From Pseudogemmobacter faecipullorum (GTDB lineage Bacteria > Pseudomonadota > Alphaproteobacteria > Rhodobacterales > Rhodobacteraceae): a DNA stretch of 64,000 nucleotides. Positions 8,726 to 16,796 of the stretch are shown one piece after another; the stretch's first letter is position 1, and each line of letters begins with the position of its first letter. The position numbers and the translations under genes are program-made. The stretch lies in contig NZ_JACDXX010000001.1 in assembly GCF_020539525.1 (NCBI RefSeq), positions 62,001-126,000 of the forward strand. The letters are read 5' to 3'. Under the pieces are notes generated by a model. It searched no databases and was not told where the DNA came from. It was given only the letters and a program-made list of their open reading frames with translations.

Positions 8726-9916
8726 TTATTTACCCTTTACCGGCGCCCGCCAAAAACACTCTGCGGCCGCCAAAACCTGTTCCAGCTCCTCTTCAGTCAA
8801 ATGAGTGGAGCAGGGAAGCGGGTAGATGCGCTGCCAGAGTGCTTCGGCAATATCCAGCCGTCCGGCAGGGGCACCGCGATGCGCTTCCTGCAGGTGCAGG
8901 GGCTTCCAGAACAGCCGCAGATCAATGCCCGCGGCCACCATATGCTGACGAAATCCCTTTGAAAGTTCCGCCGCCTCCTGATCGCTCAGTCCCGGATCCG
9001 ACAACCAGAAACCCGAGAACCAATGCGTACTGCGCCCCCCGGCCGGGGTCGGGAAAGGTGAAAGCTGATCAAAGCGCGCCGCCAGACCGGCATAGGCCTG
9101 GGCCAGCGCGGCCTTACGCGCCAGGAATTGCTCCAGCCGCTCCATCTGTGCCACGCCAATCGCCGCCTGCACATTGGTCATGCGGAAATTATAGCCCGCG
9201 ATATCATGATCATAATCGCGCCCGACCCGCCCGGTCGTGGTCATGTGCCGGATCCGCGCGATCAGCGACTCATTCGCCGATGAGACCGCGCCGCCGCCGC
9301 CACAGGTGATGGTTTTATTGCCGTTGAAAGAATAGCAGACCGCATCCACTCCGGTCTCGCAGAGCCTGCGCCCGCCCGAAGCCCTGGCCCCGATCGCTGC
9401 TGCCGCATCAACCACCACCCGCAGATCATAGCGCCCGGCGATCTGCATCAGGCGGTCAAAATCCAGGCTCGCGCCCATGATCATCACCGGCATGATCGCC
9501 CGCAGGCGAAGCCCGGTCGCGCGGTGAATGCGGATCCCCCCCGCCAGCAGCTCGGTCTTCGCCTCGATCTCGGCTTCCAGACTGTCCAGATCGATCAGCC
9601 AGTCCTGCGCCGCGCAGTCGATGAACCAGGGGCGTGCGCCGCTGTGATGAATGGCATTTGCCGTGGCGATGAAAGACAGCGTCGGACAGAGCACCAGATC
9701 CCCGGCCCCTATCCCCAGCCCCTCCAGCGCCATCTGCAGCGCCACGGTCCCCGAGCAGAGCACGGCAGAATCCACCGCCCCGCTTTCGCTGCTCAGCTGA
9801 GCGGCAAAGCGGTCAACGAATGGCCCGACAGATGATACAAATGTAGTGCTGATGCACTCTTGCAGATATTGGCCTTCATTCCCGAGAAGGTTCGGTACAG
9901 CCAGCGCTATGGACAT
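8726..9916 (-). CDS. legC: LegC family PLP-dependent sugar aminotransferase
   Basis: A 396-residue DegT/DnrJ/EryC1 aminotransferase. Its N-terminus (VPNLLGNEGQYLQECI, then FVSSVGPFVDRF) is the LegC-subfamily pattern. The PLP-binding lysine is in YSFNGNKTITCGGGG. LegC transfers an amino group to C4 of the 4-keto-6-deoxy sugar, giving the 2,4-diamino sugar that separates legionaminic from sialic acid synthesis. It is the first gene of the operon, with TGAGGA 7-8 bp before the ATG and an inverted repeat about 40 bp upstream. This is the strongest single indicator that the operon makes a legionaminic-type sugar. Confidence 0.9.
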   Translation of the reverse strand: MSIALAVPNLLGNEGQYLQECISTTFVSSVGPFVDRFAAQLSSESGAVDSAVLCSGTVALQMALEGLGIGAGDLVLCPTLSFIATANAIHHSGARPWFIDCAAQDWLIDLDSLEAEIEAKTELLAGGIRIHRATGLRLRAIMPVMIMGASLDFDRLMQIAGRYDLRVVVDAAAAIGARASGGRRLCETGVDAVCYSFNGNKTITCGGGGAVSSANESLIARIRHMTTTGRVGRDYDHDIAGYNFRMTNVQAAIGVAQMERLEQFLARKAALAQAYAGLAARFDQLSPFPTPAGGRSTHWFSGFWLSDPGLSDQEAAELSKGFRQHMVAAGIDLRLFWKPLHLQEAHRGAPAGRLDIAEALWQRIYPLPCSTHLTEEELEQVLAAAECFWRAPVKGK

Positions 9917-9952
9917 CTAAAATCCTCAGGGCCGAAAAAATGATCGTTACTT

Positions 9953-9984
9953 CAGGCTGCCCGGAACATTGGATAGGCAGCCTG
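9953..9984 (-). promoter_or_regulatory. Inverted repeat in the leader of the nonulosonate operon
   Basis: Perfect 9-bp arms, CAGGCTGCC at 9953-9961 and GGCAGCCTG at 9976-9984, with a 14-base loop, lie 37 bp before the legC start codon. Read in the operon direction, the hairpin is followed about 12 bases later by a run of six T. It could be an RNA leader hairpin or weak attenuator, or an operator. No clear -35/-10 pair was found for the operon. Confidence 0.4.
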
Positions 9985-10129
9985 TGAATGAGCTTAGCAG
10001 CGGTTGCCTGGGGTGAACAGCCAGCAGATGCGGATTTCTCGGGACCAGGCGAAACCCTGTCACCTGTTGATTTTTTCTGAACGTTTCGTCGTTTTTCTGC
10101 CCGGTTTTGCCTGAGCGGCAGGGCCAGGC

Positions 10130-10158
10130 TTGTCCGGTTCAGACACTGGCCCTAGACT
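10130..10158 (+). promoter_or_regulatory. Candidate sigma-70 promoter for the GNAT gene
   Basis: TTGTCC at 10130-10135 and TAGACT at 10153-10158 with a 17-bp spacer lie just upstream of AAGGA (10176-10180) and the TTG start at 10189. The fit is reasonable, but only by eye. Confidence 0.35.
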
Positions 10159-10188
10159 CAGCTCTCCCCTGCAGTAAGGAACCCGGCT

Positions 10189-11103
10189 TTGGAGATCAGA
10201 CCCTGGAAGCCCGGCGATGAGATCGCCATCCGCGCCCTGTTCGAAGCGGTTTTCGGCAGCGCCATGAGCGAGAGCTTCTGGAAATGGCGCTATCACGATC
10301 ACCCGGCCGGACCGCCGATGATCATGCTCGCCTGGGAGGGGGACCGGCTGGCCGCGCATTATGCCGCCAGCTATGCGCCTTTGCTGATTGACGGCGAGCC
10401 GCAGCTCTCGGCGCTGTCGATGACCACGATGACCCATGCGGATTTTCGCGGCCAGGGGCTGCTCGAACGCACCGGCCTTGCGCTTTATGAAGAGCAGCGC
10501 CAGCGCGGCCTGATCGGCTGCTGGGGCTTTCCCAACCGCAATGTGAATGTCACCCGCCGCCGCAAGCTGGGCTGGGAGGGCATTGCCGATATTCCGACGC
10601 TGCAGCGCCCGATCAGCCCCGGAGAGAAATTTGCCAGCGTCGCAGTCTCGCTGTCTGACAGGATCCCCGCGCAATATGACAGCCTTGCCCGTGCCGCGGC
10701 CCCGGTCCGGGCTGATCGCGCCCGCGCCTTCCACGCCTGGCGCACCGATGACAATCCGCAAAGCCGCTACACCCATCTCACGCCCGAGGACGGCAGCGGC
10801 TATGCGGTGATCAAGCCCTGGAAAGACGGGGCCTATGATCTGGTGCTGCTGGAGGCCGCCGATCCCGGCAGCCTTGCCCGGCTGACGGAGGCCTGTCTGG
10901 CGGCGGTCCAGGCCCTGGGCGGCAAGCTGCTGAACGCATGGAGCCTTGCGCATCGTCCCGAGCGCGTGGCGCTGGAACGCGCCGGTTTTCTGCCGCTTGG
11001 CATGGTGACCAATTTCGGCGGGCGCAGCTTTCCCGCCGGGGACAGGCGCCTGACCACGGCGCAGAGCTGGAAGCTCGATATGATCGATTCAGATCTTTAC
11101 TGA
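10189..11103 (+). CDS. GNAT family N-acetyltransferase
   Basis: A 304-residue protein with a GNAT fold: an N-terminal strand IRPWKPGDEIAIRALF and the acetyl-CoA-binding segment ALSMTTMTHADFRGQGLLER near residues 81-100. The extra C-terminal half resembles bacterial GNAT proteins found in polysaccharide clusters. The start is a TTG with AAGGA 8 bp upstream. It is monocistronic and converges with the GT25-like gene, overlapping it by 7 bp. Its place between two glycan gene sets suggests acylation of a sugar or precursor, but the substrate is unknown. Confidence 0.75.
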   Translation: MEIRPWKPGDEIAIRALFEAVFGSAMSESFWKWRYHDHPAGPPMIMLAWEGDRLAAHYAASYAPLLIDGEPQLSALSMTTMTHADFRGQGLLERTGLALYEEQRQRGLIGCWGFPNRNVNVTRRRKLGWEGIADIPTLQRPISPGEKFASVAVSLSDRIPAQYDSLARAAAPVRADRARAFHAWRTDDNPQSRYTHLTPEDGSGYAVIKPWKDGAYDLVLLEAADPGSLARLTEACLAAVQALGGKLLNAWSLAHRPERVALERAGFLPLGMVTNFGGRSFPAGDRRLTTAQSWKLDMIDSDLY

Positions 11104-12413
11104 TCACGGCGCTGAGGCCCGCCGGCCTGCGCCTCGAAATCCCCGACCAGCTGCGCCAGCCGGGCCTCGCTGTGCCGGATCAGCGCGTCATAGCGCCGGT
11201 TGGAAAAGCCAAAGATCGTCGAGCGCTGCTCTGAATTGTGACCGGCAAGGAATGGCAGGGTGGTCGCGACCCGCAGTCCCGGCATCTGGCCAAGCCAGGT
11301 ATCGATTGAATTCTCGCGGATCCCCCCCCGCCCGGGCGACCAGGCGGCGAGATGCTGCAGCGCGCTTTCACGGCAGATATTGAACACCATGCCGGTGGTG
11401 AAATTGAGAAAGACCAGCTTCTGCCCGGGCAAAGCGATCACCTCGCTGACCTTTGCCCCCGGGGCCAGATCACTGATCAGACCCGAGAACACATCCCAGT
11501 CCGGACGCGCCGCCAGAACCGCCTCAGCCGCCCTCAGCCGCTGCTGAAAACCGGGGCAGGGCTGCAGATCATCCTCGCAGAGCGTCAGCGGCACCGCGCC
11601 ACGCGCCAGCGCGCCGCGCGCGATCAGCGCATAGCTCTGCGCCGCGCCCTGCCAGCCAGGCCCCTGCCGCAGGCCCGGGAAAAACCGCAGGCCAGCGAGG
11701 CTGAGCGCCCTGAAACCGGCCCGCCGCTCGGGCGATTCGGGCAGGCTGAGACACAGACCCTGGCCGAAGGCCGCGCCAGGCTGCAGCGCGGCCAGCTCGG
11801 GGAAAAGCTCCGGGGCCAGATCTGCCGGATCGAGCGCCTGCGCCGCCACCAGCCAGCGCAGCAGCCCCGCGCCCAGCGCCGCCGGACCATCATTCACCGC
11901 CACCAGCATCACCTGATCCAGGTGATAGCCCGCGGCCCGGGCCAGCTTCAGGCTCGCCGCATCCGGCACCAGCAGCATCAGTCCCGGCAGGGGGGCATCC
12001 TGACCAGAAAGAAATGCCGTAAGGTAATCGGGGCGGGTAAACAGCGCCGCTGCTGCCGCATGGCCCTGCTGCGGGTCGGGATCTGTGATCAGCAGGGCCC
12101 CTTCGGCGGCAAAACAGGCCGCAAGCCTTGTCTCGCGCAAAGCCTGTTCCAGCACGCCGGATCCATCCCTCAGCCGCAAAGGCAGCTGCACCGGACGCAC
12201 TCCGCCCAGCGCAAGACCAGGGGCCCTGCGATAGCGCAGCCGGGCCCCCAGACCCGCCAGCCCCTCGCGCCGCAGTTTTTGCCAGATCGCCTTCAGCCCG
12301 GGCAACAGATACTCTCTCTCCCTCAGGGATTTCGCCCCAGATCTGCCCGAACCAGACCCCGAGGTCCATGTGGACCGGCGAAACCCGGCGCAGTCCCGGC
12401 GAATAATTTGCAT
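11097..12413 (-). CDS. Glycosyltransferase family 25-like protein
   Basis: A 438-residue protein. Its central part has a CLSLPESPERRAGF element and LCEDDLQPCPGF about 75 residues later, matching the start and acidic metal-binding motif of GT25 LPS glycosyltransferases (usually SLPxSxxRR ... EDD). The N-terminal 200 residues are unlike GT25 and may be a separate domain. The ATG at 12413 has no good ribosome site. An in-frame TTG at 12305 follows GGGAGAGAGAG, and the intervening 36 residues look non-protein-like, so the later start may be right. It lies next to kpsM on the opposite strand, so it is likely to build the exported glycan. Confidence 0.65.
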   Translation of the reverse strand: MQIIRRDCAGFRRSTWTSGSGSGRSGAKSLREREYLLPGLKAIWQKLRREGLAGLGARLRYRRAPGLALGGVRPVQLPLRLRDGSGVLEQALRETRLAACFAAEGALLITDPDPQQGHAAAAALFTRPDYLTAFLSGQDAPLPGLMLLVPDAASLKLARAAGYHLDQVMLVAVNDGPAALGAGLLRWLVAAQALDPADLAPELFPELAALQPGAAFGQGLCLSLPESPERRAGFRALSLAGLRFFPGLRQGPGWQGAAQSYALIARGALARGAVPLTLCEDDLQPCPGFQQRLRAAEAVLAARPDWDVFSGLISDLAPGAKVSEVIALPGQKLVFLNFTTGMVFNICRESALQHLAAWSPGRGGIRENSIDTWLGQMPGLRVATTLPFLAGHNSEQRSTIFGFSNRRYDALIRHSEARLAQLVGDFEAQAGGPQRRDQ

Positions 12414-12478
12414 GAATCGCGACTTTGGCGCATCAATAGCAGAGTTCCAAGGCTGCCCCGTGAGCGTCAGACCTGTTA

Positions 12479-13303
12479 ATGCGTGATCCTTCGTCCCCCA
12501 TTCTGCCCATGAACCGGCCCCTGTCCGGGCTGAAACCTGCGAGCTTTCCGGCGCTGCGCTCGATCGGCGCCCTCATGCTGCGCGAGATGGTCGCGACCTA
12601 TGGGCGCAATCCCGGTGGCTATGTCTGGGCCGTGCTGGAGCCAATCGGCACGATTGCCATCTTCGCCCTCGGCTTCTCGCTTTTCATTCACAAACCACCG
12701 CTTGGCTCGGATTTCCTGCTGTTCTTCGCCACAGGTTTTCTGCCCTTCAGCATGTATCTGTCGATCTCGACCAAGGTGCAGCTGGCGCTGCGCTATTCGC
12801 TGCCCCTGCTGAATTACCCAAGGGTGGTCTGGATTGACGCGGTGATCGCCCGGCTCGCTCTGGCGGTGATCACCGATCTAACAGTGATGTTTATCGTACT
12901 CTCCACCCTGATCTGGCTGGGCCGTGATCAGATGCTTCTGGATTTCGCCCCCATGCTGACCGGGCTTGGCATGATTGTGATCGGCGCCACCGGCATCGGG
13001 CTGATCAATGGTCTGCTGGCGGGGTTGGTCCCGATCTGGCCCACCTTGTGGAATATCATCAACCGGCCGATTTTTCTCGCCTCGGGCGTGTTGTTTCTGT
13101 TCGATTCCATGCCGTCGGTCGCACAGGATTTCCTGTGGTGGAACCCGCTGCTCCAGGCGATCTCGGAATTCAGATCCGGCTTCTACTCGGGCTATGATCC
13201 GGATTTTATCTCGCTGCCCTATGTGTTCGGCGTCACGATGGTGCTGCTGACCATGGGCCTGCTGGTGATGCGAAAATGGCACAAAATCGCACTGGAGCGC
13301 TAA
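12479..13303 (+). CDS. kpsM: Capsule polysaccharide ABC transporter permease (KpsM family)
   Basis: A 274-residue ABC-2 permease with about six hydrophobic membrane segments after the amphipathic start LMLREMVATYGRNPGGYVWA, the usual KpsM/BexB N-terminal pattern. With KpsT it forms the inner-membrane exporter for lipid-linked capsule polysaccharide. An internal ATG at 12509 is an alternative start; neither has a strong ribosome site. It is followed by kpsE and kpsT on the same strand, so the three probably form one transcript. Confidence 0.9.
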   Translation: MRDPSSPILPMNRPLSGLKPASFPALRSIGALMLREMVATYGRNPGGYVWAVLEPIGTIAIFALGFSLFIHKPPLGSDFLLFFATGFLPFSMYLSISTKVQLALRYSLPLLNYPRVVWIDAVIARLALAVITDLTVMFIVLSTLIWLGRDQMLLDFAPMLTGLGMIVIGATGIGLINGLLAGLVPIWPTLWNIINRPIFLASGVLFLFDSMPSVAQDFLWWNPLLQAISEFRSGFYSGYDPDFISLPYVFGVTMVLLTMGLLVMRKWHKIALER

Positions 13304-13305
13304 GC

Positions 13306-13500
13306 ATGGCGCTTGTGATGCAGAAAACCAGGCCCGCCCGGGTTTTACTGGAGCAGCGCAGTGTCAGCCCCTGCGCGCGCAACTCTTTCGCGGGCTGGGC
13401 CTTTGCCCCGAACCTGGTCTCGCCGCTCCGCAAGGGGAGCCGCAGGCCCCGGTCGGGGTTGTCGCTATGCGGCATTGCAGAGGGAGTGCTTAAATCGTGA
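13306..13500 (+). CDS. Candidate small open reading frame between kpsM and kpsE
   Basis: A 64-codon frame starts at an ATG 2 bp after the kpsM stop, with GGAGCG about 9 bp upstream, and ends in a TGA that overlaps the kpsE GTG start (GTGA). The spacing looks like translational coupling. The composition (Arg, Ser, Gly, Pro-rich, no clear hydrophobic core) argues against a folded protein. It may be a leader that carries ribosomes to kpsE, or chance. Confidence 0.25.
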   Translation: MALVMQKTRPARVLLEQRSVSPCARNSFAGWAFAPNLVSPLRKGSRRPRSGLSLCGIAEGVLKS

Positions 13501-14876
13501 CGACTGCTCAGGGTGCCACACCGCCCGGACCTGCCAGAACTGCGCCTTCCGGCGTGGCGCCAAAGCCCCTGCCGGCAGCGGCAGCGCCGCTGCATCCCCC
13601 CCAGGTGACGCCGATCCGCGACACGCCGGCCCGGCCCCCCGGGGTCGCGGGCCCCAAAGCAGCACCTCCGGTGATGCCCGCGCCGCCCGGACCGCGCCCG
13701 GTACCGGTCGCTGTGCCGCCGGTCCAGCTGCCAGGCGCGCGCCCGGTGCCGCCCCCTGCCCCTCCGGCACGGCTCAGACCCCGTCACCGCAGGCTGGCCA
13801 TCTCCTTTGGCATCATCGTGGTGCTGCCGGTGCTGGCCACACTATGCTACCTGCTGCTGATCGCCACGCCGCAATATGCCTCACGCATGGCCTTTACCGT
13901 GCGCTCAGAGGCGCATTCCCCGGCCGCATCCGAGCTGCTCGGCGGCTTTGGCGCGCTGCTCGGCGGCTCGGCCTCGTCCGACAGTGAAATTCTGAAGAAT
14001 TTCATCCTCAGCCAGGAAATGGTGTCGCGTGTCGATGCCCGGATAGATCTGGGCAAGACCTTCCGTGGCAACGGACGCTATGATTCGCTTTTCACCTATG
14101 ATGCCGATGGCAGCACCATCGAGCACCTCACCGATTACTGGCGCCGGATGGTGCATGTCTCGCATGAAAGCGCGAGCGGTATTCTGGAGCTGGAAATTCT
14201 GGCCTTCAGCGCTGAAGATGCCCAAAAAATCGCCGAAATCGTGCATGAGGAAAGCACGGTGATGATCAATAACCTCTCAGCCGTCGCCCGGGAGGATGCT
14301 TTACGCTACGCCGGAGAGGATCTGTCACGCGCGCTCGACCAGGTGAAGATCGCGCGGGAGGCGGTGACCGATTTCCGCATCCGCAATCAGATCGTCGATA
14401 TCGCCACCGATCTGGCCGGGCAGTCGGGGATCATCGCGACGCTGCAGCAGCAGCTGGCAACGGCGCTGGTCGAGCTTGATCTGCTGCAGAATTCCACCAC
14501 CGCGAGCGACCCGCGCCTGACCCAGTCCGAGCGCCGGATCCAGGCCATCCGCGACCGCATTGCCGAAGAGCGCCAGAAGATTGGCTATAGCGACGGCGAG
14601 GAAAGCTATGCCACCATCGCCGGTGAATATGAGCGGCTGACGGTGGAACGGGAATTTGCCGAAGCGCTCTATGTGGCGGCGCTGCGTCAGCAGGAGCTGG
14701 CCCTGGCCGAGGCAAAGCGGCAGACCCGCTATCTCGCCACCCATATCCAGCCCAGCCTGGCGCAATCGGCTGAATATCCCCGCAACGGCTTTATCCTTGC
14801 CGGGGTGGCATTCTTTGCCTTCCTCAGCTGGGCGATCATGACGCTTGTGTTCTACGCGGTCCGCGACCGGAACTGA
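13497..14876 (+). CDS. kpsE: Capsule polysaccharide export inner-membrane protein (KpsE/BexC family)
   Basis: A 459-residue polysaccharide co-polymerase/export protein. A proline- and alanine-rich cytoplasmic tail fills residues 1-95. A membrane segment follows (about 100-122: SFGIIVVLPVLATLCYLLLI), then a periplasmic region with a Wzz-like start (YASRMAFTVRSE) and long coiled-coil helices, and a second membrane segment near the C-terminus (FILAGVAFFAFLSWAIMTLV). KpsE bridges the KpsMT transporter to the outer-membrane channel KpsD. No kpsD is in the window. The long proline-rich tail is unusual compared with E. coli KpsE. Confidence 0.85.
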   Translation: MTTAQGATPPGPARTAPSGVAPKPLPAAAAPLHPPQVTPIRDTPARPPGVAGPKAAPPVMPAPPGPRPVPVAVPPVQLPGARPVPPPAPPARLRPRHRRLAISFGIIVVLPVLATLCYLLLIATPQYASRMAFTVRSEAHSPAASELLGGFGALLGGSASSDSEILKNFILSQEMVSRVDARIDLGKTFRGNGRYDSLFTYDADGSTIEHLTDYWRRMVHVSHESASGILELEILAFSAEDAQKIAEIVHEESTVMINNLSAVAREDALRYAGEDLSRALDQVKIAREAVTDFRIRNQIVDIATDLAGQSGIIATLQQQLATALVELDLLQNSTTASDPRLTQSERRIQAIRDRIAEERQKIGYSDGEESYATIAGEYERLTVEREFAEALYVAALRQQELALAEAKRQTRYLATHIQPSLAQSAEYPRNGFILAGVAFFAFLSWAIMTLVFYAVRDRN

Positions 14877-14887
14877 GCCAGAGCGAT

Positions 14888-15547
14888 ATGATCCGCCTCG
14901 AAAACCTCAGCAAATCCTTTCGCACCCCGGGCGGGGCGCGAAAGGTGGTGGCGCAGAATATCAGCGCAGTCTTCCCCTCCGGCGTCGCGGTCGCGCTGCT
15001 CGGGCGCAACGGCGCCGGGAAATCAACGCTGATGGAGATGATCTCCGGCAAGGTACGCCCCGGCAGTGGCCGCATCGTGGTGCGCGGCACCGTGTCCTGG
15101 CCGGTGGGCTTTTCCGGCTCGTTCCATGGGGATCTGACCGGGGCACAGAATACCCGCTTCATTGCCCGGACCTATGGGGTCGATTCAGACGAGCTGATCG
15201 CCCATGTGGCTGAATTTGCCGAGCTTGGGGACCATTTCACCTCTCCCGTGCGCACCTATTCCGCCGGGATGAAATCGCGCCTCGCCTTTGGCGTTTCCAT
15301 CGGCATCCCCTTTGACACCTATCTGGTGGATGAGGTGACCAGCGTCGGTGATGCCGCGTTCCGCGAAAAGAGCAAACGCTACTTTCTCGCCCGGATGCAG
15401 ACCGCAGGGGCGATTTTCGTCAGCCATTCCATGCCGCAGATCCGGGAATTCTGCCAGAGCGGCGCGGTGCTGGAGAACGGCCGGCTGCATTACTTCGATG
15501 ATCTCGAAGAGGCGATCCGGATGCATGAGGAAAATATGGCGCTCTGA
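14888..15547 (+). CDS. kpsT: Capsule polysaccharide ABC transporter ATP-binding protein (KpsT family)
   Basis: A 219-residue ABC ATPase. Walker A is GRNGAGKST near residues 39-47, the signature is YSAGMKSRLAF near 125, Walker B is TYLVDEVTS, and the switch histidine is in FVSHSM. Length and the N-terminal IRLENLSKSF match KpsT/BexA. It powers export through KpsM and follows kpsE by 11 bp. Confidence 0.92.
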   Translation: MIRLENLSKSFRTPGGARKVVAQNISAVFPSGVAVALLGRNGAGKSTLMEMISGKVRPGSGRIVVRGTVSWPVGFSGSFHGDLTGAQNTRFIARTYGVDSDELIAHVAEFAELGDHFTSPVRTYSAGMKSRLAFGVSIGIPFDTYLVDEVTSVGDAAFREKSKRYFLARMQTAGAIFVSHSMPQIREFCQSGAVLENGRLHYFDDLEEAIRMHEENMAL

Positions 15548-15562
15548 GGTGCCGCTCCGGGA

Positions 15563-16615
15563 TCAGGAAAGCGCGCGCTCGAGCCGGCTACGCCAGCCCG
15601 AGACCTGGTTGCGGCCAAATTCGCGCGGCGAGCAGAGCTGCAGCTGATCGCGGCTGAACATCGATCCCACCTCATCCAGCGCGGCCGAGCAGAGCGCGAC
15701 CGCCAGATCAAATTTCTCGGGATGCAGCCAGCGCCAGGCCTCAATCGGGAAGAAGCCGGGCAAGGCGCCCTCGCGCCGGGCCCGCTCCTGGGGATGGGTC
15801 TTAAACATCACCGAATATCCGGCCTGCCTCAGCATCCCGGCCATTTCAGCATAAAGCCGCTCCGCCTCCGGCGCGGACATCATGCCCATACCGGCAAGCG
15901 GCTGCGACAGGATCAGCGCACTGCGCATGGGCAGGCCGCCAAAAGCCGGGCCGGGCCAGAAGGCCTGAACCAGCCGGCGCGCGGCGGCATCGGGCAATTG
16001 CTCCATCATGGCAAAGACCTGGCGCGGCGCGGCCTTGCGGCGCAGCCCGGGGGGCAGCGCCTCGGGCCGGGCGATCTCGATGCGGTCCACCCAGTCCTCT
16101 TCGCCCATCCATTGCCGGAAGGGCGACAGGCCGCGCGCCGCCCGGGCCAGGGCCTTGACCGGCGGGATCTGCTGGCTGTGGTAATTGCCCAGCCCCTCTT
16201 CGCGCAGGATGATGCTCTGGCACCGCCGCCGCAGCGTCTTCATCATGAAGGGGCCGGTGACATAGATATAGGCATTGCGGTAGCCTGGGCCTAGCCATTC
16301 CGGCGGCCGGTCCGCCGGGCCGGCCAGCAGACCCGAGGCCCCGGGGGCAAAATTGCGCCGCAGCAGCGCGGGCATCCAGCGCGGCAAAGTGGCGAATTCC
16401 TCGATACAGTCACTGTCGCGGCGCACCGAAAGATGAATATCGGGAAAGGCCCGGATCAGCCCGAGCCGCACCTCTTCGGGCAGCGGTGCGTAATCGTTCA
16501 TATAGACGATTTCGGCCGCATGACCGCTGAGCAGGGCTGAAATGTAAGAAAACAGCAAAGGGCGCGAACTGGGCGCGAGGTAAAGATCCGGCGCGGTTGC
16601 AACAGCCTTCATCAT
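15563..16615 (-). CDS. Putative nonulosonate (sialyl-type) transferase
   Basis: A 350-residue cytoplasmic protein with the motif set shared by bacterial sialyltransferases of families GT38, GT52 and GT80: an acidic-acidic-Gly motif in ILREEGLGNYH (residues 139-141), an HP motif in VMFKTHPQER (274-275), and a serine-containing segment after it (LCSAALDEVGS). Spacing and length fit polysialyltransferase or LOS sialyltransferase relatives. In those families the HP histidine binds CMP and the D/E-D/E-G motif supplies the catalytic base. The gene converges with kpsT 15 bp away, and a CMP-nonulosonate pathway lies about 6 kb upstream. The family call rests on motifs, not alignment. Confidence 0.6.
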   Translation of the reverse strand: MMKAVATAPDLYLAPSSRPLLFSYISALLSGHAAEIVYMNDYAPLPEEVRLGLIRAFPDIHLSVRRDSDCIEEFATLPRWMPALLRRNFAPGASGLLAGPADRPPEWLGPGYRNAYIYVTGPFMMKTLRRRCQSIILREEGLGNYHSQQIPPVKALARAARGLSPFRQWMGEEDWVDRIEIARPEALPPGLRRKAAPRQVFAMMEQLPDAAARRLVQAFWPGPAFGGLPMRSALILSQPLAGMGMMSAPEAERLYAEMAGMLRQAGYSVMFKTHPQERARREGALPGFFPIEAWRWLHPEKFDLAVALCSAALDEVGSMFSRDQLQLCSPREFGRNQVSGWRSRLERALS

Positions 16616-16796
16616 TCCACCATCTGACGAAAAGTGCTGAAAAGCTCAGGCGGCACACGGCCTTTGAACCTGGAATCGCGATCTGGTGAAGACAGGGCTA
16701 ACGGATCTCGCATCACCCGACAATAACTTCATTGGCAAATGGCTCCCTCCAGGCGGGAGGAAGCGGCAAAATCTTTCCCCCTGGGGCAAAAGCGCG

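Noticed and set aside
10060-10953. 297-codon minus-strand frame
   Set aside because: It is antisense to the GNAT gene, and its start region coincides with that gene's promoter area.
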